Assembly: GCF_022568795.1 (NCBI RefSeq)
Contig: NZ_JAKZHU010000001.1
Span: 1,736,001-1,800,000, forward strand
Length of the DNA: 64,000 nucleotides
Reading direction: 5' to 3'
Source of the DNA: Arsenicicoccus dermatophilus
GTDB taxonomy: Bacteria > Actinomycetota > Actinomycetes > Actinomycetales > Dermatophilaceae
This document shows, piece by piece, positions 36,305 through 47,406 of the stretch (positions are counted from its first letter, which is position 1; every line of letters starts with the position of its first letter). The position numbers and the translations under genes were made by a program. The notes under the pieces are model-generated. The model was not told the origin of the DNA. It saw nothing but the letters and a program-made list of their open reading frames with translations, and did no database searches.

Positions 36305-38680
36305 CTACTGCTGCTCCATCTTGCGCGAACCACCCACGCGACTCACCTCGAAGACGCCGTCGACCTTGCGCACCGCCCGCATCACGTGCTCCAGGTGAGC
36401 GGGATCACCCATCTCGAAGGTGAACTTGAAGATCGCGACCCGGTTCGTCGTGGTCGAGGAGGCGCTCGACAGCAGGTTGACGTGCAGGTCGGCGAGGACC
36501 CGGGTCACGTCGGACAGCAGCCGCGAGCGGTCCAGGCCCTCGACCTGCATCTGCACGAGGAAGACCGAGGATGCCGTCGGCGACCACTGGACGTCGATGA
36601 GCCGCTCGGGCTCGGTGAGCAGGTCGGCGGCGTTGGTGCAGTCGCGCAGGTGCACCGAGACCCCGTGGCCGCGGGTGACGAAGCCGATGATGTCGTCGCC
36701 CGGCACCGGGGTGCAGCACTTGGCGAGCTTGACCCACACGTCGTCAGTCCCGACGACCACCACGCCGGGGTCGGTGGCGCGCACGCGACGGGTGCGTCGC
36801 GAGGCGGGCGAGACCGTCTCGGCGGCGTCCTCCGTCAGCCCCTCCTCGCCCCCGGCCTGGGCGAGCATGCGCCCGACGACGTGCTGGGCGGAGACGGTGC
36901 CGGAGCCGACCGCGGCATACAGCCCCGCGATGTCCGACAGGTGCAGCTCGCGGGCCAGGGCGGTCAACGACTCGACCGAGGTGAGCCGCTGCACGGGCAG
37001 CCCCTGCTTGCGCAGCTGCTTGGCGAGGGCGTCCTTGCCCGCCTCCACGGTCTCCTCGCGCCGCTCCTTGGAGAACCAGCCGCGGATCTTGTTGCGCGCT
37101 CGAGGGCTCTGCACGAAGTTGAGCCAGTCGTGGCTGGGCCCGGCGTCCGGCGCCTTGGAGGTGAGCACCTCCACGACGTCGCCGTTCTCCAGCCGTGACT
37201 CCAGCGGCACGAGCCGTCCGTTGACCCGACCACCGATGCAGCGGTGACCCACCTCGGTGTGCACGGCATACGCGAAGTCGACCGGCGTGGACCCGGCCGG
37301 CAGCCCGATGACCTCACCCTTGGGGGTGAAGACGAACACCTCCTGGGTGTTGATCTCGAAGCGCAGCGAGTCCAGGAACTCCCCCGGGTCGCTGGTCTCG
37401 GACTGCCAGTCCACCAGGGAGCGCAGCCAGGACATGTCGGTCTGGCCGTCCTCGGTGGGCATGGCCCCGCGCGGACCGTCCTCCTTGTACTTCCAGTGGG
37501 CCGCGACGCCGAACTCCGCCCGCCGGTGCATGGCGTGGGTGCGGATCTGGATCTCCACCGGGTTGCCGCCGGGGCCGATCACCGTGGTGTGCAGCGACTG
37601 GTACATGTTGAACTTCGGCGTGGCGATGTAGTCCTTGAACCGCCCCGGGACCGGCGTCCAGCGGGCGTGCATCGCCCCGAGGGCGGCGTAGCAGTCGCGG
37701 ACCGACTCCACGAGGACCCGGACCCCGACGAGGTCGAAGATCTCGTCGAACTCCTTCCCCCGGACGATCATCTTCTGGTAGACGCTGTAGTAGTGCTTGG
37801 GCCGCCCGGTCACCTTCGCCTTGATCTTGGCTGCGTCCAGGTCGTGCAGCACCAGCTCGCGCACGCTGGCGAGGTATTCCTCGCGCGCCGGGGCGCGCTC
37901 GGCGACCAGGTGCTCGATCTCCTCGTAGACCTTGGGGTACAGCGTGGCGAAGGCGAGGTCCTCCAGCTCCCACTTGATGGTGTTCATGCCCAGGCGGTGC
38001 GCCAGCGGAGCATAGATCTCCAGCGTCTCGCGGGCCTTCTTGGCGGCCGAGGAGGCGGGTACGTAGCGCCAGGTGCGGGCGTTGTGGAGGCGGTCGGCGA
38101 GCTTGATGACGAGGACCCGGATGTCGCGCGCCATGGCGACGACCATCTTCCGGACCGTCTCGGCCTGCGCGGCGTCGCCGTAGGTCACCTTGTCGAGCTT
38201 GGTCACCCCGTCGACGAGGCGGGCTATCTCGTCGCCGAACTCCCGCCGCAGCTCGTCCAGGCTGTATGCCGTGTCCTCGACCGTGTCGTGCAGCAGCGCG
38301 GCGGCGATGGTGGTCGGCGGCATGCCGAGGTCCGCGAGGATCGTGGACACCGCGAGCGGGTGGGTGATGTAAGGGTCGCCGGACTTGCGCATCTGCCCGC
38401 GATGGCAGCGCTCGGCGACGACGTAGGCCCGGTCGATGATGGTGATGTCGGCCTTGGGGTGGGTCAGCCGCACCGACCGCAGGATCGGCTCCAGCACCGG
38501 GTGCGCCGAGGAACGGCCTCCGAGGCGGGCCAGCCGGGCCCGCATGCGCGCCGGCGCCGGGAGTGGCTGGGTCGGTTCGTCGACCGCGGCGCTCGTCGCC
38601 GACGTGGCCGGACGACGGCCCGCCACCGAGGGGTCGGGCTCGGGGCGCAGCGCGGTGGCGTCCTCGGCGGGGCTCGTCAT
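36305..38680 (-). CDS. relA: (p)ppGpp synthetase/hydrolase (RSH family)
   Basis: 791 aa stringent-response enzyme that makes and degrades (p)ppGpp. Order of domains: HD hydrolase ([22 protein letters not shown], about 95-220), synthetase ([16 protein letters not shown] ... [11 protein letters not shown], about 270-400), TGS ([28 protein letters not shown], about 455) and a C-terminal ACT domain. Both catalytic halves look intact, as in actinobacterial bifunctional Rel. ATG 38680. The apt gene lies just upstream (20 bp), as in M. tuberculosis. Confidence 0.96.
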   Translation of the reverse strand: MTSPAEDATALRPEPDPSVAGRRPATSATSAAVDEPTQPLPAPARMRARLARLGGRSSAHPVLEPILRSVRLTHPKADITIIDRAYVVAERCHRGQMRKSGDPYITHPLAVSTILADLGMPPTTIAAALLHDTVEDTAYSLDELRREFGDEIARLVDGVTKLDKVTYGDAAQAETVRKMVVAMARDIRVLVIKLADRLHNARTWRYVPASSAAKKARETLEIYAPLAHRLGMNTIKWELEDLAFATLYPKVYEEIEHLVAERAPAREEYLASVRELVLHDLDAAKIKAKVTGRPKHYYSVYQKMIVRGKEFDEIFDLVGVRVLVESVRDCYAALGAMHARWTPVPGRFKDYIATPKFNMYQSLHTTVIGPGGNPVEIQIRTHAMHRRAEFGVAAHWKYKEDGPRGAMPTEDGQTDMSWLRSLVDWQSETSDPGEFLDSLRFEINTQEVFVFTPKGEVIGLPAGSTPVDFAYAVHTEVGHRCIGGRVNGRLVPLESRLENGDVVEVLTSKAPDAGPSHDWLNFVQSPRARNKIRGWFSKERREETVEAGKDALAKQLRKQGLPVQRLTSVESLTALARELHLSDIAGLYAAVGSGTVSAQHVVGRMLAQAGGEEGLTEDAAETVSPASRRTRRVRATDPGVVVVGTDDVWVKLAKCCTPVPGDDIIGFVTRGHGVSVHLRDCTNAADLLTEPERLIDVQWSPTASSVFLVQMQVEGLDRSRLLSDVTRVLADLHVNLLSSASSTTTNRVAIFKFTFEMGDPAHLEHVMRAVRKVDGVFEVSRVGGSRKMEQQ

Positions 38681-38700
38681 CCCGTCATCCTAGGGTGTGC

Positions 38701-39261
38701 TCAGGCGTGGACGAGCGAGATCACCCGACGCCCAGCCAGGCGCTCGCGTCCCCGGAGGGCGTCGATCTCCAGCACGAACTCGCACGCGGAGACGATCCCG
38801 CCGCAGTCCTCCACCAGACCGCAGGTGGCGGCCGCGGTCCCGCCCGTCGCCAGCACATCGTCGAGGACGAGCACCCGCTGGCCGGGGGTCAGCGCGTCGA
38901 CGTGCATCTCCAGGGTGGCCTGGCCGTACTCCAGCGTGTAGTCGGCACCGACCGTCGCGCCGGGAAGCTTGCCGGCCTTGCGCACCGGCACGAAGCCCAC
39001 GCCCAGGGCGTAGGCGACGGCCGCGCCGAGGATGAACCCGCGGGCCTCCATGCCGACGACCACCTCGCAGTCACCGCGGTGGCGGCGGGCGATGTCGTCG
39101 ACCACGGTCCGCAGCGCCGGTCCGTCGGCGAGCAGCGGCGTGAAGTCCTTGAACAGCACGCCCGGGGAGGGGAAGTCGGGGATGTCACGCATGAGCCGCG
39201 CGACCAGGGCCGCAGTCTCCTGCAGCTCCTGGTCGCGCGGCTCGGTGTCGGAGTGGGTCAC
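38701..39261 (-). CDS. apt: Adenine phosphoribosyltransferase
   Basis: Salvages adenine to AMP with PRPP. 186 aa; the PRPP motif VLVLDDVLATGGTAAA is clear, with DFPSPGVLFKDFTPLL and MEARGFILGAAVAYALG blocks typical of Apt. GTG 39261. It sits between secF and relA, the conserved actinobacterial order, linking purine salvage and (p)ppGpp metabolism in one locus. Confidence 0.96.
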   Translation of the reverse strand: MTHSDTEPRDQELQETAALVARLMRDIPDFPSPGVLFKDFTPLLADGPALRTVVDDIARRHRGDCEVVVGMEARGFILGAAVAYALGVGFVPVRKAGKLPGATVGADYTLEYGQATLEMHVDALTPGQRVLVLDDVLATGGTAAATCGLVEDCGGIVSACEFVLEIDALRGRERLAGRRVISLVHA

Positions 39262-39294
39262 GCGGGAGAACCTATCGCGTCGTGGCCGCTCGGG

Positions 39295-40551
39295 TCACCG
39301 CTTGGACCGCGGCGTCCGCCGGGGCTGGTTGCGCGGGCCCGTCTGGGTGGCGCTCGGGTGCAGCGGGCGGCGCCCGCCCGAGGCCGCCGGGTGGACCGGC
39401 CGCTCGCGCGTGCCCTCCGCCCCGGCCCGGGTGGCGCCACCGGCCGAGCGGGTGGCGGCACCTGCGGACACGAGCTGCGCCTCGTCGCGGGTCGTGGAGT
39501 GGGTGTCGCGCCGGCCGAGGTCGGACCTGAGCACGCCGGAGAAGTTCGCGCCGCCCCGGGCCTCCTGGAACCGGCGGGCCCGCCGGGCCTGATCACGCAT
39601 CCCCGGCTCGCGCTCACGCAGCAGCGCGAGCACCGGGGTGGCGATGAAGACCGAGGAGTAGGCACCCACGAGGATGCCGACCAGCAGCACCAGCGCCAGG
39701 TCGAGCAGGACACCCGGGCCGATGATCAGCAGACCCACGATGAGCACCACGGTGACCGGGAGGACCGACATCATCGAGGTGTTGATCGAGCGGACCAGCG
39801 TCTGGTTGACCGCGAGGTTGGCGGCCTGGCTGTACGACTGGCGGCCCGAGTGCTCGGCCGCCCGGACGTTCTCCTTGACCTTGTCGAAGACCACCACGGT
39901 GTCGTAGAGCGAGTACGCCAGGACGGTGAGGAAGCCGATCATCGTCGCCGGGGTGATCTCGAAGCCGAGCAGCGTGTAGAGCCCGACGGTGATGACCATG
40001 TCGTGCAGCAGGGCGATCAGCGCCGCCAACGACATCTTCCAGGTGCGGAAGTACAACGCCAGCACGATCGAGACGATGAGGAAGAAGATCAGCAGCGCCC
40101 GGAGCGCCTGCTGGCTGACCGTCTGCCCCCACGACGGGCCGACGAAGGTGCTGGAGACGGCGTCTCGGCCCACCTTGAACTGGTCGGCGAGGGCCTTGGA
40201 CACCGCCTGGGTGGGGCCCTCCTCCAGCTTCTCGGTCTGGACCCGGATCGAGCTGCCGCCGACCTTGGTCACCGTGACGTTGCCGGCCTTCGAGCCGGCC
40301 TTGGCGGCCGCGGCCTCCACGGTGTCCTTGGCCCGGGTCTCGAAGTTGCTGGTGTCGGAGATGCTGGCGACCCGGAACTCCGAGCCGCCGCGGAACTCCA
40401 GGCCCAGGTTGAGCCCCTTGAGCGCCAGCGACCCCGCGCACAGGGCCAGCACGAGGCCGGAGATGGCGAACCACAGCCAGCGGCGGCCGACGTAGTCGAG
40501 GCCGCGGCGACCGGTGTAGAGGTCGTTGCCGAGATCGGAAACCTTGCTCAC
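39295..40551 (-). CDS. secF: Protein translocase subunit SecF
   Basis: Forms SecDF, which uses the proton gradient to pull exported proteins across the membrane. 418 aa: first helix (about 26-45), the LEFRGGSEF periplasmic motif, then five helices with FLTVLAYSLYDTVVVFDKVKEN. About the last 100 residues are a polar tail rich in Arg, Ala and Thr with no predicted fold, longer than in most SecF. The GTG start overlaps the secD stop (GTGA). Confidence 0.95.
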   Translation of the reverse strand: MSKVSDLGNDLYTGRRGLDYVGRRWLWFAISGLVLALCAGSLALKGLNLGLEFRGGSEFRVASISDTSNFETRAKDTVEAAAAKAGSKAGNVTVTKVGGSSIRVQTEKLEEGPTQAVSKALADQFKVGRDAVSSTFVGPSWGQTVSQQALRALLIFFLIVSIVLALYFRTWKMSLAALIALLHDMVITVGLYTLLGFEITPATMIGFLTVLAYSLYDTVVVFDKVKENVRAAEHSGRQSYSQAANLAVNQTLVRSINTSMMSVLPVTVVLIVGLLIIGPGVLLDLALVLLVGILVGAYSSVFIATPVLALLREREPGMRDQARRARRFQEARGGANFSGVLRSDLGRRDTHSTTRDEAQLVSAGAATRSAGGATRAGAEGTRERPVHPAASGGRRPLHPSATQTGPRNQPRRTPRSKR

Positions 40552-42575
40552 AGCACGGCCCCGCCTTCCTTGGAGTAGCTCGCGTCGCGCCCGCGGGCCG
40601 CCTCGCGCTCGGCGTCGAGGGCCGCCAGCTCCGCGTCCGGGTCACGGAACTGACCACGGCCGCGGTAGCGAGCGGGCTTGGCCCCCAGCGCCTTCGGGTC
40701 GAAGCCGGACATCGGGTGACCCTCGCCGAAGAAGCGGGTGCGGGACAGCAGCGCCAGCATGGGGTGAGTGAAGAAGAACACGATGACCACGTCGATGAGC
40801 GTCGTCAGGCCGAGGGTGTACGCGAAGCCGCGCACGTTGCTCGACGCGAGGAGGTAGAGCACCACCGCGGCGATCAGGTTGACCAGGTCGGAGATGATCA
40901 CCGTGCCCTTGGCCCGCTGCCAGCCGGCCTCGACGGCCGCGGGGATCGAGCGCCCCTCACGGATCTCGTCGCGCACGCGCTCGAAGTAGATGATGAACGA
41001 GTCGGCCGTCATACCGATCGACAGGATCAGACCGGTGACTCCCGCCATCGAGAGGCGGAAGTTCTGGGACCACCCGAGCAGGGTGATCGAGACGTAGGTC
41101 AGCGCCGCGGCCATGAGCAGGGAGGCGATGGTCACCAGGCCCAGCGCGCGGTACTGGAACAGCGCGTAGAGACAGACGAGCAGGAAGCCCGCCAGCCCGG
41201 CGAGCAGGCCCTTCTGCAGCTGGTCCGCGCCCAGGGTGGGGCTGACGGTGTCCTGGGTCTCCACCCGGAAGGACATCGGCAGGGCACCGAACTTCAGCTG
41301 CTGCGCGAGCGACTGGGACGAGACATCGGTAAAGCCACCGGTGATGGAGGACTTGCCGTCGTAGATCGGGACCGTGATGCGGGGGGCGACGATGACCTCG
41401 CCGTCGAGCACCGAGGCGAACTGGTTGCGCGGCTGGGGCAGGGTGAGCAGCCGCTTGGACAGGTCGGCGAACTTCTTGCCGCCGTCACCGGTCAGCGTGA
41501 GGTTGACGCCGTACTCCGTGCCGGTGCCGCCGCCCTGGGTGGGCTGCAGGCCGGCGGTCGCGTCGGCTATGTCGGCGCCCTCCAGCTCGGCCGGGCCGAG
41601 GATGTACTTGGCGGTGCGGTCTGTGGAGCAGGTGACGATCGCCTTCTTGGGGTCGTCGTTGATCTTCAGGTCGAGGTTCTTGTCGGTGCAGTTGAGCTTC
41701 TCGAACTGCGCCTGCAGCTCCGGGGTGATCCACGCCGGGTCGCTCGCGTCCTTGGGCGCCGCACCGGGGGTGGCTCCTGGGGCCGTGGCAGCCGGGGCGG
41801 CAGGGGCGGTGGCGGCCGGGGTCGGGGCCGCGGGAGCGGCAGGCGTGGCTGTCGTGGCCGGGGTCACCGGGGTGACGGTGGTCGCCTTGGCCGTCACCGT
41901 CGCCTGGGGCGCGAGCTGGGCGGCGGCCGGGGGCACGAGGGCACCGGCCGCGCTCGGCGTGGCGGTGGCAGCCGGTTTGGCGGGCTTCGCGGTGGGCTTC
42001 GCCGGGGTGACCACCGGCTTGGCCGGGGTCGCGGCGGGCTTGGCCGGCTTGGCCGGGGTGGCCGGGGGCTTGGCCGGGGTCGCGGCGGGCTTGGCCGGGG
42101 TGGCCGGGGGCTTCGCCGGGACGGTCGCGCCAGGCACCGGCACCCCGCTCGCCGTGGCCGTGGGCTGCGGCGTGGCGGTGCCGGCCGCCTCGATCAGGAC
42201 CGGACGGAAGCGCATCATCGAGGACTTCTTCAGCGAGTCCACGGTCTCCTGCGGCGTGCCCTTGGGCAGGTTGACCACGATGTTGCGGCCACCCTGCGTC
42301 GACACCTCGGCCTCGGCGACTCCGGAGCCGTCGACACGCTTCTGCATGATGTTGACGGCCTCGTTCATCCGGGACTCGTCGAGGGCCTGCCCACCCTGGA
42401 CCTGGGGGGCGAGCACGACCTGCGTGCCTCCCGCGAGGTCCAGACCGAGCTTGGGGGTCCACTGGGCGGAGCTCCAGGTGGTCACGCCGGCGAGCAGCGC
42501 ATAGAGGCCGAGGAGGAGCACGAAGAACCAGGTGAGGGTCCGGCGCGCTCCTCTCGTGCGGGGGTTGCGGGCCAT
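40548..42575 (-). CDS. secD: Protein translocase subunit SecD with a long Pro/Ala/Lys insert
   Basis: 675 aa, longer than the ~570-600 aa common in relatives. The first helix (13-33) and LGLDLAGGTQVVL motif are followed by the P1 domain, which is split by a low-complexity insert (about 132-280) of PATPAKP-like repeats and Ala/Pro/Thr. The remainder holds the GYPMS-type periplasmic part and six helices (GADQLQKGL, GMTADSFIIYFERVRDE). ATG 42575 overlaps the yajC stop by one base. The insert probably lies outside the membrane. Confidence 0.95.
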   Translation of the reverse strand: MARNPRTRGARRTLTWFFVLLLGLYALLAGVTTWSSAQWTPKLGLDLAGGTQVVLAPQVQGGQALDESRMNEAVNIMQKRVDGSGVAEAEVSTQGGRNIVVNLPKGTPQETVDSLKKSSMMRFRPVLIEAAGTATPQPTATASGVPVPGATVPAKPPATPAKPAATPAKPPATPAKPAKPAATPAKPVVTPAKPTAKPAKPAATATPSAAGALVPPAAAQLAPQATVTAKATTVTPVTPATTATPAAPAAPTPAATAPAAPAATAPGATPGAAPKDASDPAWITPELQAQFEKLNCTDKNLDLKINDDPKKAIVTCSTDRTAKYILGPAELEGADIADATAGLQPTQGGGTGTEYGVNLTLTGDGGKKFADLSKRLLTLPQPRNQFASVLDGEVIVAPRITVPIYDGKSSITGGFTDVSSQSLAQQLKFGALPMSFRVETQDTVSPTLGADQLQKGLLAGLAGFLLVCLYALFQYRALGLVTIASLLMAAALTYVSITLLGWSQNFRLSMAGVTGLILSIGMTADSFIIYFERVRDEIREGRSIPAAVEAGWQRAKGTVIISDLVNLIAAVVLYLLASSNVRGFAYTLGLTTLIDVVIVFFFTHPMLALLSRTRFFGEGHPMSGFDPKALGAKPARYRGRGQFRDPDAELAALDAEREAARGRDASYSKEGGAVL
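41950..42180. repeat. Imperfect tandem repeats inside secD
   Basis: Repeated units around GGCTTGGCCGGGGT encode the PATPAKP-type peptide repeats. Near-identical units suggest slippage-prone DNA. Confidence 0.75.
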
Positions 42576-42949
42576 CAGTCGGCTTCCTTGGGTGATGCGG
42601 TCGGGACGGGCAGGACGCCGCCCGTCTGGGGGGCGTTCTCCGGAGCCTCGCCCAGCAGGGCGCGCTCGTCGAAGGTCAGGACGACGCCCGAGGCCACCTC
42701 GAGGCGGGCGAACCCGTCCTCGCGCGACCTCAGGGTGCCGACGAGGCCGGAGGTGGTGAGCACCTGTCGGCCGGGGTGCAAGGAGGCCAGGGTCGCCGCG
42801 GACTCGGCCTCGGCCGCCCGCTGCCGGCGGCGCGCGGCGAACCACAGCCAGGCCAGGAGCAGCAGGGACAGCAGGAACATCAGCATCGGCAGCAGGCCAC
42901 CGTCGTCCGCCGCGGCGGTGGCCACGGCGAGCACAGTCAGTGGGGTCAT
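42575..42949 (-). CDS. yajC: Preprotein translocase subunit YajC
   Basis: 124 aa: one N-terminal helix (LPMLMFLLSLLLLAWLWF, about 20-38), a short basic linker (AARRRQR), and the conserved LHPGRQVLTTSGLVGTL block, as in YajC. It associates with SecDF-YidC at the Sec channel. First gene of yajC-secD-secF. ATG 42949 is used; an upstream in-frame ATG at 43018 adds 23 residues without homology. Confidence 0.92.
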   Translation of the reverse strand: MTPLTVLAVATAAADDGGLLPMLMFLLSLLLLAWLWFAARRRQRAAEAESAATLASLHPGRQVLTTSGLVGTLRSREDGFARLEVASGVVLTFDERALLGEAPENAPQTGGVLPVPTASPKEAD

Positions 42950-43175
42950 CGGCTGCTCTCGGTCGGTATGGCGGCCCGCAGCCCCCGCAGTCGCCACTTT
43001 GGGTGACGATGGGGACACTGTGGGCGACGGTACATGTTCCTTTTCGGCAGTCTACGGGGCGTGCCGCTCCTGCAGCCAACCACCACGCCCGCCCGTCCCG
43101 CCACCGCAGCCGCCCACGACGAGCTGTCCGGACCCGCGCCCACGGCGTCTCGGGGAGCGGGCAGGAGCGTGCCGG

Positions 43176-44321
<1,146 letters not shown>

Positions 44322-44324
44322 GGG

Positions 44325-44921
44325 TCAGCGCCCCAGCTCGCGCAGGGCCGCGCGCAGCATCTCGCTGGTGGTGCCCGCTCCCCCGGCCGTGAGCACCCGG
44401 CCGACCGCGTCCTCGGCCTGCTTGGCCGACCAGCCCAGCCCGACGAGCGCCTCGACGACCTGCGGCTGCGCACCGGCCGGCGCCGCGGTGGCGCTCTCGC
44501 TCGGCGCGGTGTCCCCCGACGGCACGCCCACCTTGTCCCGCAGCTCCAGGACGATCCGCTCGGCGCCCTTGCGGCCGATGCCGGGCACCTTGGTCAAGGT
44601 CGTGAGGTCGCCGGTGGCGACGGCCTGCCGGGCGGCGTCGGGTGCGAGGACGGACAGGATCGCGAGCGCGACCTTCGGCCCGACCCCGGACACGGTCTGC
44701 ACCTGCTCGAAGAGCACCCGCTCGTCCTCGTCGCCGAAGCCGTAGAGCGTCAGCGAGTCCTCGCGCACCACCAGGGTCGTCGCCAGGCGGGTCTCCTGCC
44801 CGGGGCGCACCGAGGCCGCCGTGGCGGGCGTCGTGTGGACCAGCATCCCGACACCGCCGACCTCGACGACGACGCCGTCCAGGCGGGCGGCCAGGACGGT
44901 TCCGGACACCGACGCGATCAT
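44325..44921 (-). CDS. ruvA: Holliday junction protein RuvA
   Basis: Binds four-way junctions and loads RuvB. 198 aa: N-terminal OB domain starting MIASVSGTVLA, tandem HhH segment (VSGVGPKVALAILS and VPGIGRKGAERIVLEL), and C-terminal domain III (VEALVGLGWSAKQAEDAV) that contacts RuvB. ATG 44921. The gap to ruvC is 97 bp. Confidence 0.97.
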   Translation of the reverse strand: MIASVSGTVLAARLDGVVVEVGGVGMLVHTTPATAASVRPGQETRLATTLVVREDSLTLYGFGDEDERVLFEQVQTVSGVGPKVALAILSVLAPDAARQAVATGDLTTLTKVPGIGRKGAERIVLELRDKVGVPSGDTAPSESATAAPAGAQPQVVEALVGLGWSAKQAEDAVGRVLTAGGAGTTSEMLRAALRELGR

Positions 44922-45018
44922 GAGCTCTCCTCCACCACGATGCTTCTGGTATGACGGGGCTGCCGCCCCCGGGTGGGCGCACCTGCGACGGCGCGCACCG
45001 CGGCCCCCTCGGTCCTCC

Positions 45019-45693
45019 TCACCCGGTCCCCCGCGTGACGCCCTGTCGCCGGACTGCGGTCACGGCGGCCGCCCGCGCCGGGTCCGACCCGCCCGCGCTC
45101 GCGCGGTGCTGCGCCACGGCCTGCTGCCACCGGTTGGGCGCCTCGCCCTGGCGTCGGCGGGCGGCGTCCAGGGCCTCGGCCACCCGACTGTCGGCGACCG
45201 CGCTCTCCAGCCGGCTCGCCGCGCCTCCTCGCCATACCTGGCAGATCGCCAGGGCCAGCGCGTCGGCCGCGTCCGCCGGGGTCGGCCGCTCGTCCAGCCC
45301 GAGCACCCGCATCACCATGGTGGTGACCTGGGCCTTGTCGGCGCGGCCGTTGCCGGTCACCGCGGCCTTGACCTCGCTGGGGGTGTGCAGGGCGAGCGGG
45401 AGTCCCCGCCGTGCCGCGGCGAGCATCGGCACCGCGCTCGCCTGGGCCGTGCCCATGATGTTGGCGACGTCGCCGCGGGCGAACATCCGCTCCACCGCGA
45501 TCGCGTCGGGGTCGTGCGCGTGCAGCCACTCGTCCAGCTCGACCTGCAGGGTGAGCAACCGCTGGTGGACGGGATCGGTGCTGGGGGTGCGGATGACGCC
45601 GACGGCGACCATGCGCAGCGGCCGACCCGGCACCCCCTCGACCACGCCGATGCCGCACCGGGTCAGGCCGGGGTCGACCCCGAGGACGCGCAT
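45019..45693 (-). CDS. ruvC: Holliday junction resolvase RuvC
   Basis: Cuts Holliday junctions symmetrically. 224 aa; catalytic acids are Asp7 (MRVLGVDPG), Glu near 69 (AVERMFARG) and two Asp in PADAADALALAI. The C-terminal extension of about 50 residues beyond the core is typical of actinobacteria. ATG 45693 is chosen at the family start. Confidence 0.96.
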   Translation of the reverse strand: MRVLGVDPGLTRCGIGVVEGVPGRPLRMVAVGVIRTPSTDPVHQRLLTLQVELDEWLHAHDPDAIAVERMFARGDVANIMGTAQASAVPMLAAARRGLPLALHTPSEVKAAVTGNGRADKAQVTTMVMRVLGLDERPTPADAADALALAICQVWRGGAASRLESAVADSRVAEALDAARRRQGEAPNRWQQAVAQHRASAGGSDPARAAAVTAVRRQGVTRGTG

Positions 45694-45829
45694 GCCACCC
45701 TCCCCTTCCGACCCGGCCGGCCCTGCTGCTGGGACGAACACACGTTCGCACGCTCACCGTAGCAGCGTCCTCGGGGCACGCCGGGCTGCGGCGCGCCGCG
45801 CGGCCCACCGGCCGGTGAACCGGGCAGCC

Positions 45830-45865
45830 CGAGGGGCCGGTCACCCTCAGGTGACCGGCCCCTCG
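45830..45865. terminator. Terminator after yebC
   Basis: 16-bp perfect GC-rich stem with a 4-nt loop, 36 bp past the yebC stop and upstream of ruvC. Confidence 0.8.
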
Positions 45866-45901
45866 TCAGCCGGCCTCACGCCGGACGGTGCCCGGACCGG
45901 G

Positions 45902-46678
45902 TCAGTCCTCGTCGTTCAGACCGAGCTCCTCGGCGACCTCGTCGGAGATGTCGCCGTTGGTCCAGACGTTCTGCACGTCGTCGGAGTCCTCGAGGGCGTC
46001 GACGACCTTCATCATCTTGGTCGCGCCGGTGGCGTCCAGGTCGACCTTGAGGTTGGGCACGAAGCTCGCCTCGGCCGACTCGTACTCCAGCCCGGCCTCC
46101 TCGATCGCCTTGCGGACGCCCACGAAGTCCGTGGCCTCGGAGATGATCTCGAAGGTGTCGCCCTCGTCGTTGACCTCCTCGGCGCCGGCGTCGAGCACGA
46201 TCTCGAGCAGCTCGTCCTCAGTCGTCTCCTTGCCCTTCTGCTGCTTGGGGACCACGACGACGCCCTTGCGGGAGAAGTTGTAGGCCACCGAGCCCGGGTC
46301 GGCGAGGTTGCCGCCGTTGCGGGTCAGGGCGACGCGCACCTCGGTGGCGGCGCGGTTGCGGTTGTCGGTGAGGCACTCGATCAGCACGGCGACACCGTTG
46401 GGGGCGTAGCCCTCGTACATGATCGTCTGCCAGTCGGCGCCGCCGGACTCCGCACCGGAGCCGCGCTTGAGGGCGCGGTCGATGTTGTCGTTGGGGACGG
46501 AGTTCTTCTTGGCCTTCTGGACCGCGTCGTACAGCGTCGGGTTGCCCGCGGGGTCAGCCCCACCGTTGCGGCACGCGACCTCGATGTTCTTGATCAGCTT
46601 GGCAAAGAGCTTGCCACGCTTGGCATCGATCGCAGCCTTCTTGTGCTTGGTGGTGGCCCACTTGGAGTGGCCGCTCAT
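45902..46678 (-). CDS. YebC/PmpR-family regulator (TACO1-like)
   Basis: 258 aa, near the family length. The N-terminus [23 protein letters not shown] and [35 protein letters not shown] are diagnostic. An acidic C-terminus follows. Family members have been described as DNA-binding regulators and, more recently, as translation factors helping at proline stretches, which would be apt near Pro-rich SecD but is only an association. ATG 46678. Confidence 0.95.
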   Translation of the reverse strand: MSGHSKWATTKHKKAAIDAKRGKLFAKLIKNIEVACRNGGADPAGNPTLYDAVQKAKKNSVPNDNIDRALKRGSGAESGGADWQTIMYEGYAPNGVAVLIECLTDNRNRAATEVRVALTRNGGNLADPGSVAYNFSRKGVVVVPKQQKGKETTEDELLEIVLDAGAEEVNDEGDTFEIISEATDFVGVRKAIEEAGLEYESAEASFVPNLKVDLDATGATKMMKVVDALEDSDDVQNVWTNGDISDEVAEELGLNDED

Positions 46679-46719
46679 GAGAGTCTCCTCGCTGGTTCTG
46701 CCCTGGCAACTTCCCTAGT

Positions 46720-47346
46720 CTATGCGCCCCGCACGAGGTCCACGAAGTACTCGTGGACGCGCAGGTCGCCGGTGACCTCGGGGTGGAAGCTCGTGACCAG
46801 CAGGTTGTCCTGCCGGGCCATCACGACCTTGCCGCCCCGCTCCCCCGACGACCCGTCGGCCGGCACCTCGGCGAGCACCTCGACGGCCCCGCCGACCTCC
46901 TCGACCCACGGTGCCCGGATGAAGACCGCTCGCACCGGCTCGGACTCGCCGTCGCGCACCGCCGGGATCGACAGGTCCACCTCGAAGGAGTCCACCTGCC
47001 GCCCGAAGGCGTTGCGGCGCACGAGCAGGTCCATCCCGCCCAGGGTCTGCTGGTCGCTCGTCGCGTCGGCGACCCGGTCGGCGAGCATGATCATGCCCGC
47101 GCACGAGCCGTAGACCGGCATACCGCCCGCGATCCGCTCGCGCAGCGGCCCCTGCAGGTCGAAGGCCCGCACCAGCTTGTCCATGACGGTCGACTCCCCG
47201 CCGGGGATGACGAGCCCGTCCAGCCCCTCCAGCTCGGCAGGGCGACGGACGGTCGAGGTCGCCACGCCGAGGGTGTGCAGGGCCTGGACGTGCTCGCGGA
47301 CGTCGCCCTGGACGGCGAGGACTCCGATGCGGGGGGAGGTGGTCAC
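46720..47346 (-). CDS. pdxT: Pyridoxal 5'-phosphate synthase glutaminase subunit
   Basis: Releases ammonia from glutamine for PdxS. 208 aa class I glutamine amidotransferase: GGEST oxyanion region near 49-53, nucleophile Cys in YGSCAGM (about 82), His/Glu pair in SFHPEV near the end. GTG 47346. It is separated from pdxS by an amino acid permease gene on the same strand. Confidence 0.96.
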   Translation of the reverse strand: MTTSPRIGVLAVQGDVREHVQALHTLGVATSTVRRPAELEGLDGLVIPGGESTVMDKLVRAFDLQGPLRERIAGGMPVYGSCAGMIMLADRVADATSDQQTLGGMDLLVRRNAFGRQVDSFEVDLSIPAVRDGESEPVRAVFIRAPWVEEVGGAVEVLAEVPADGSSGERGGKVVMARQDNLLVTSFHPEVTGDLRVHEYFVDLVRGA

Positions 47347-47406
47347 GGGCGTCCACCCTAGTCCCGCCGACGACGTGGGTACGACGACCGACCACCCCGG
47401 GCTGCC

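Noticed and set aside
41950-42180. Possible CRISPR or minisatellite
   Set aside because: The repeats are in phase with the secD reading frame and vary as codons do; no spacers.
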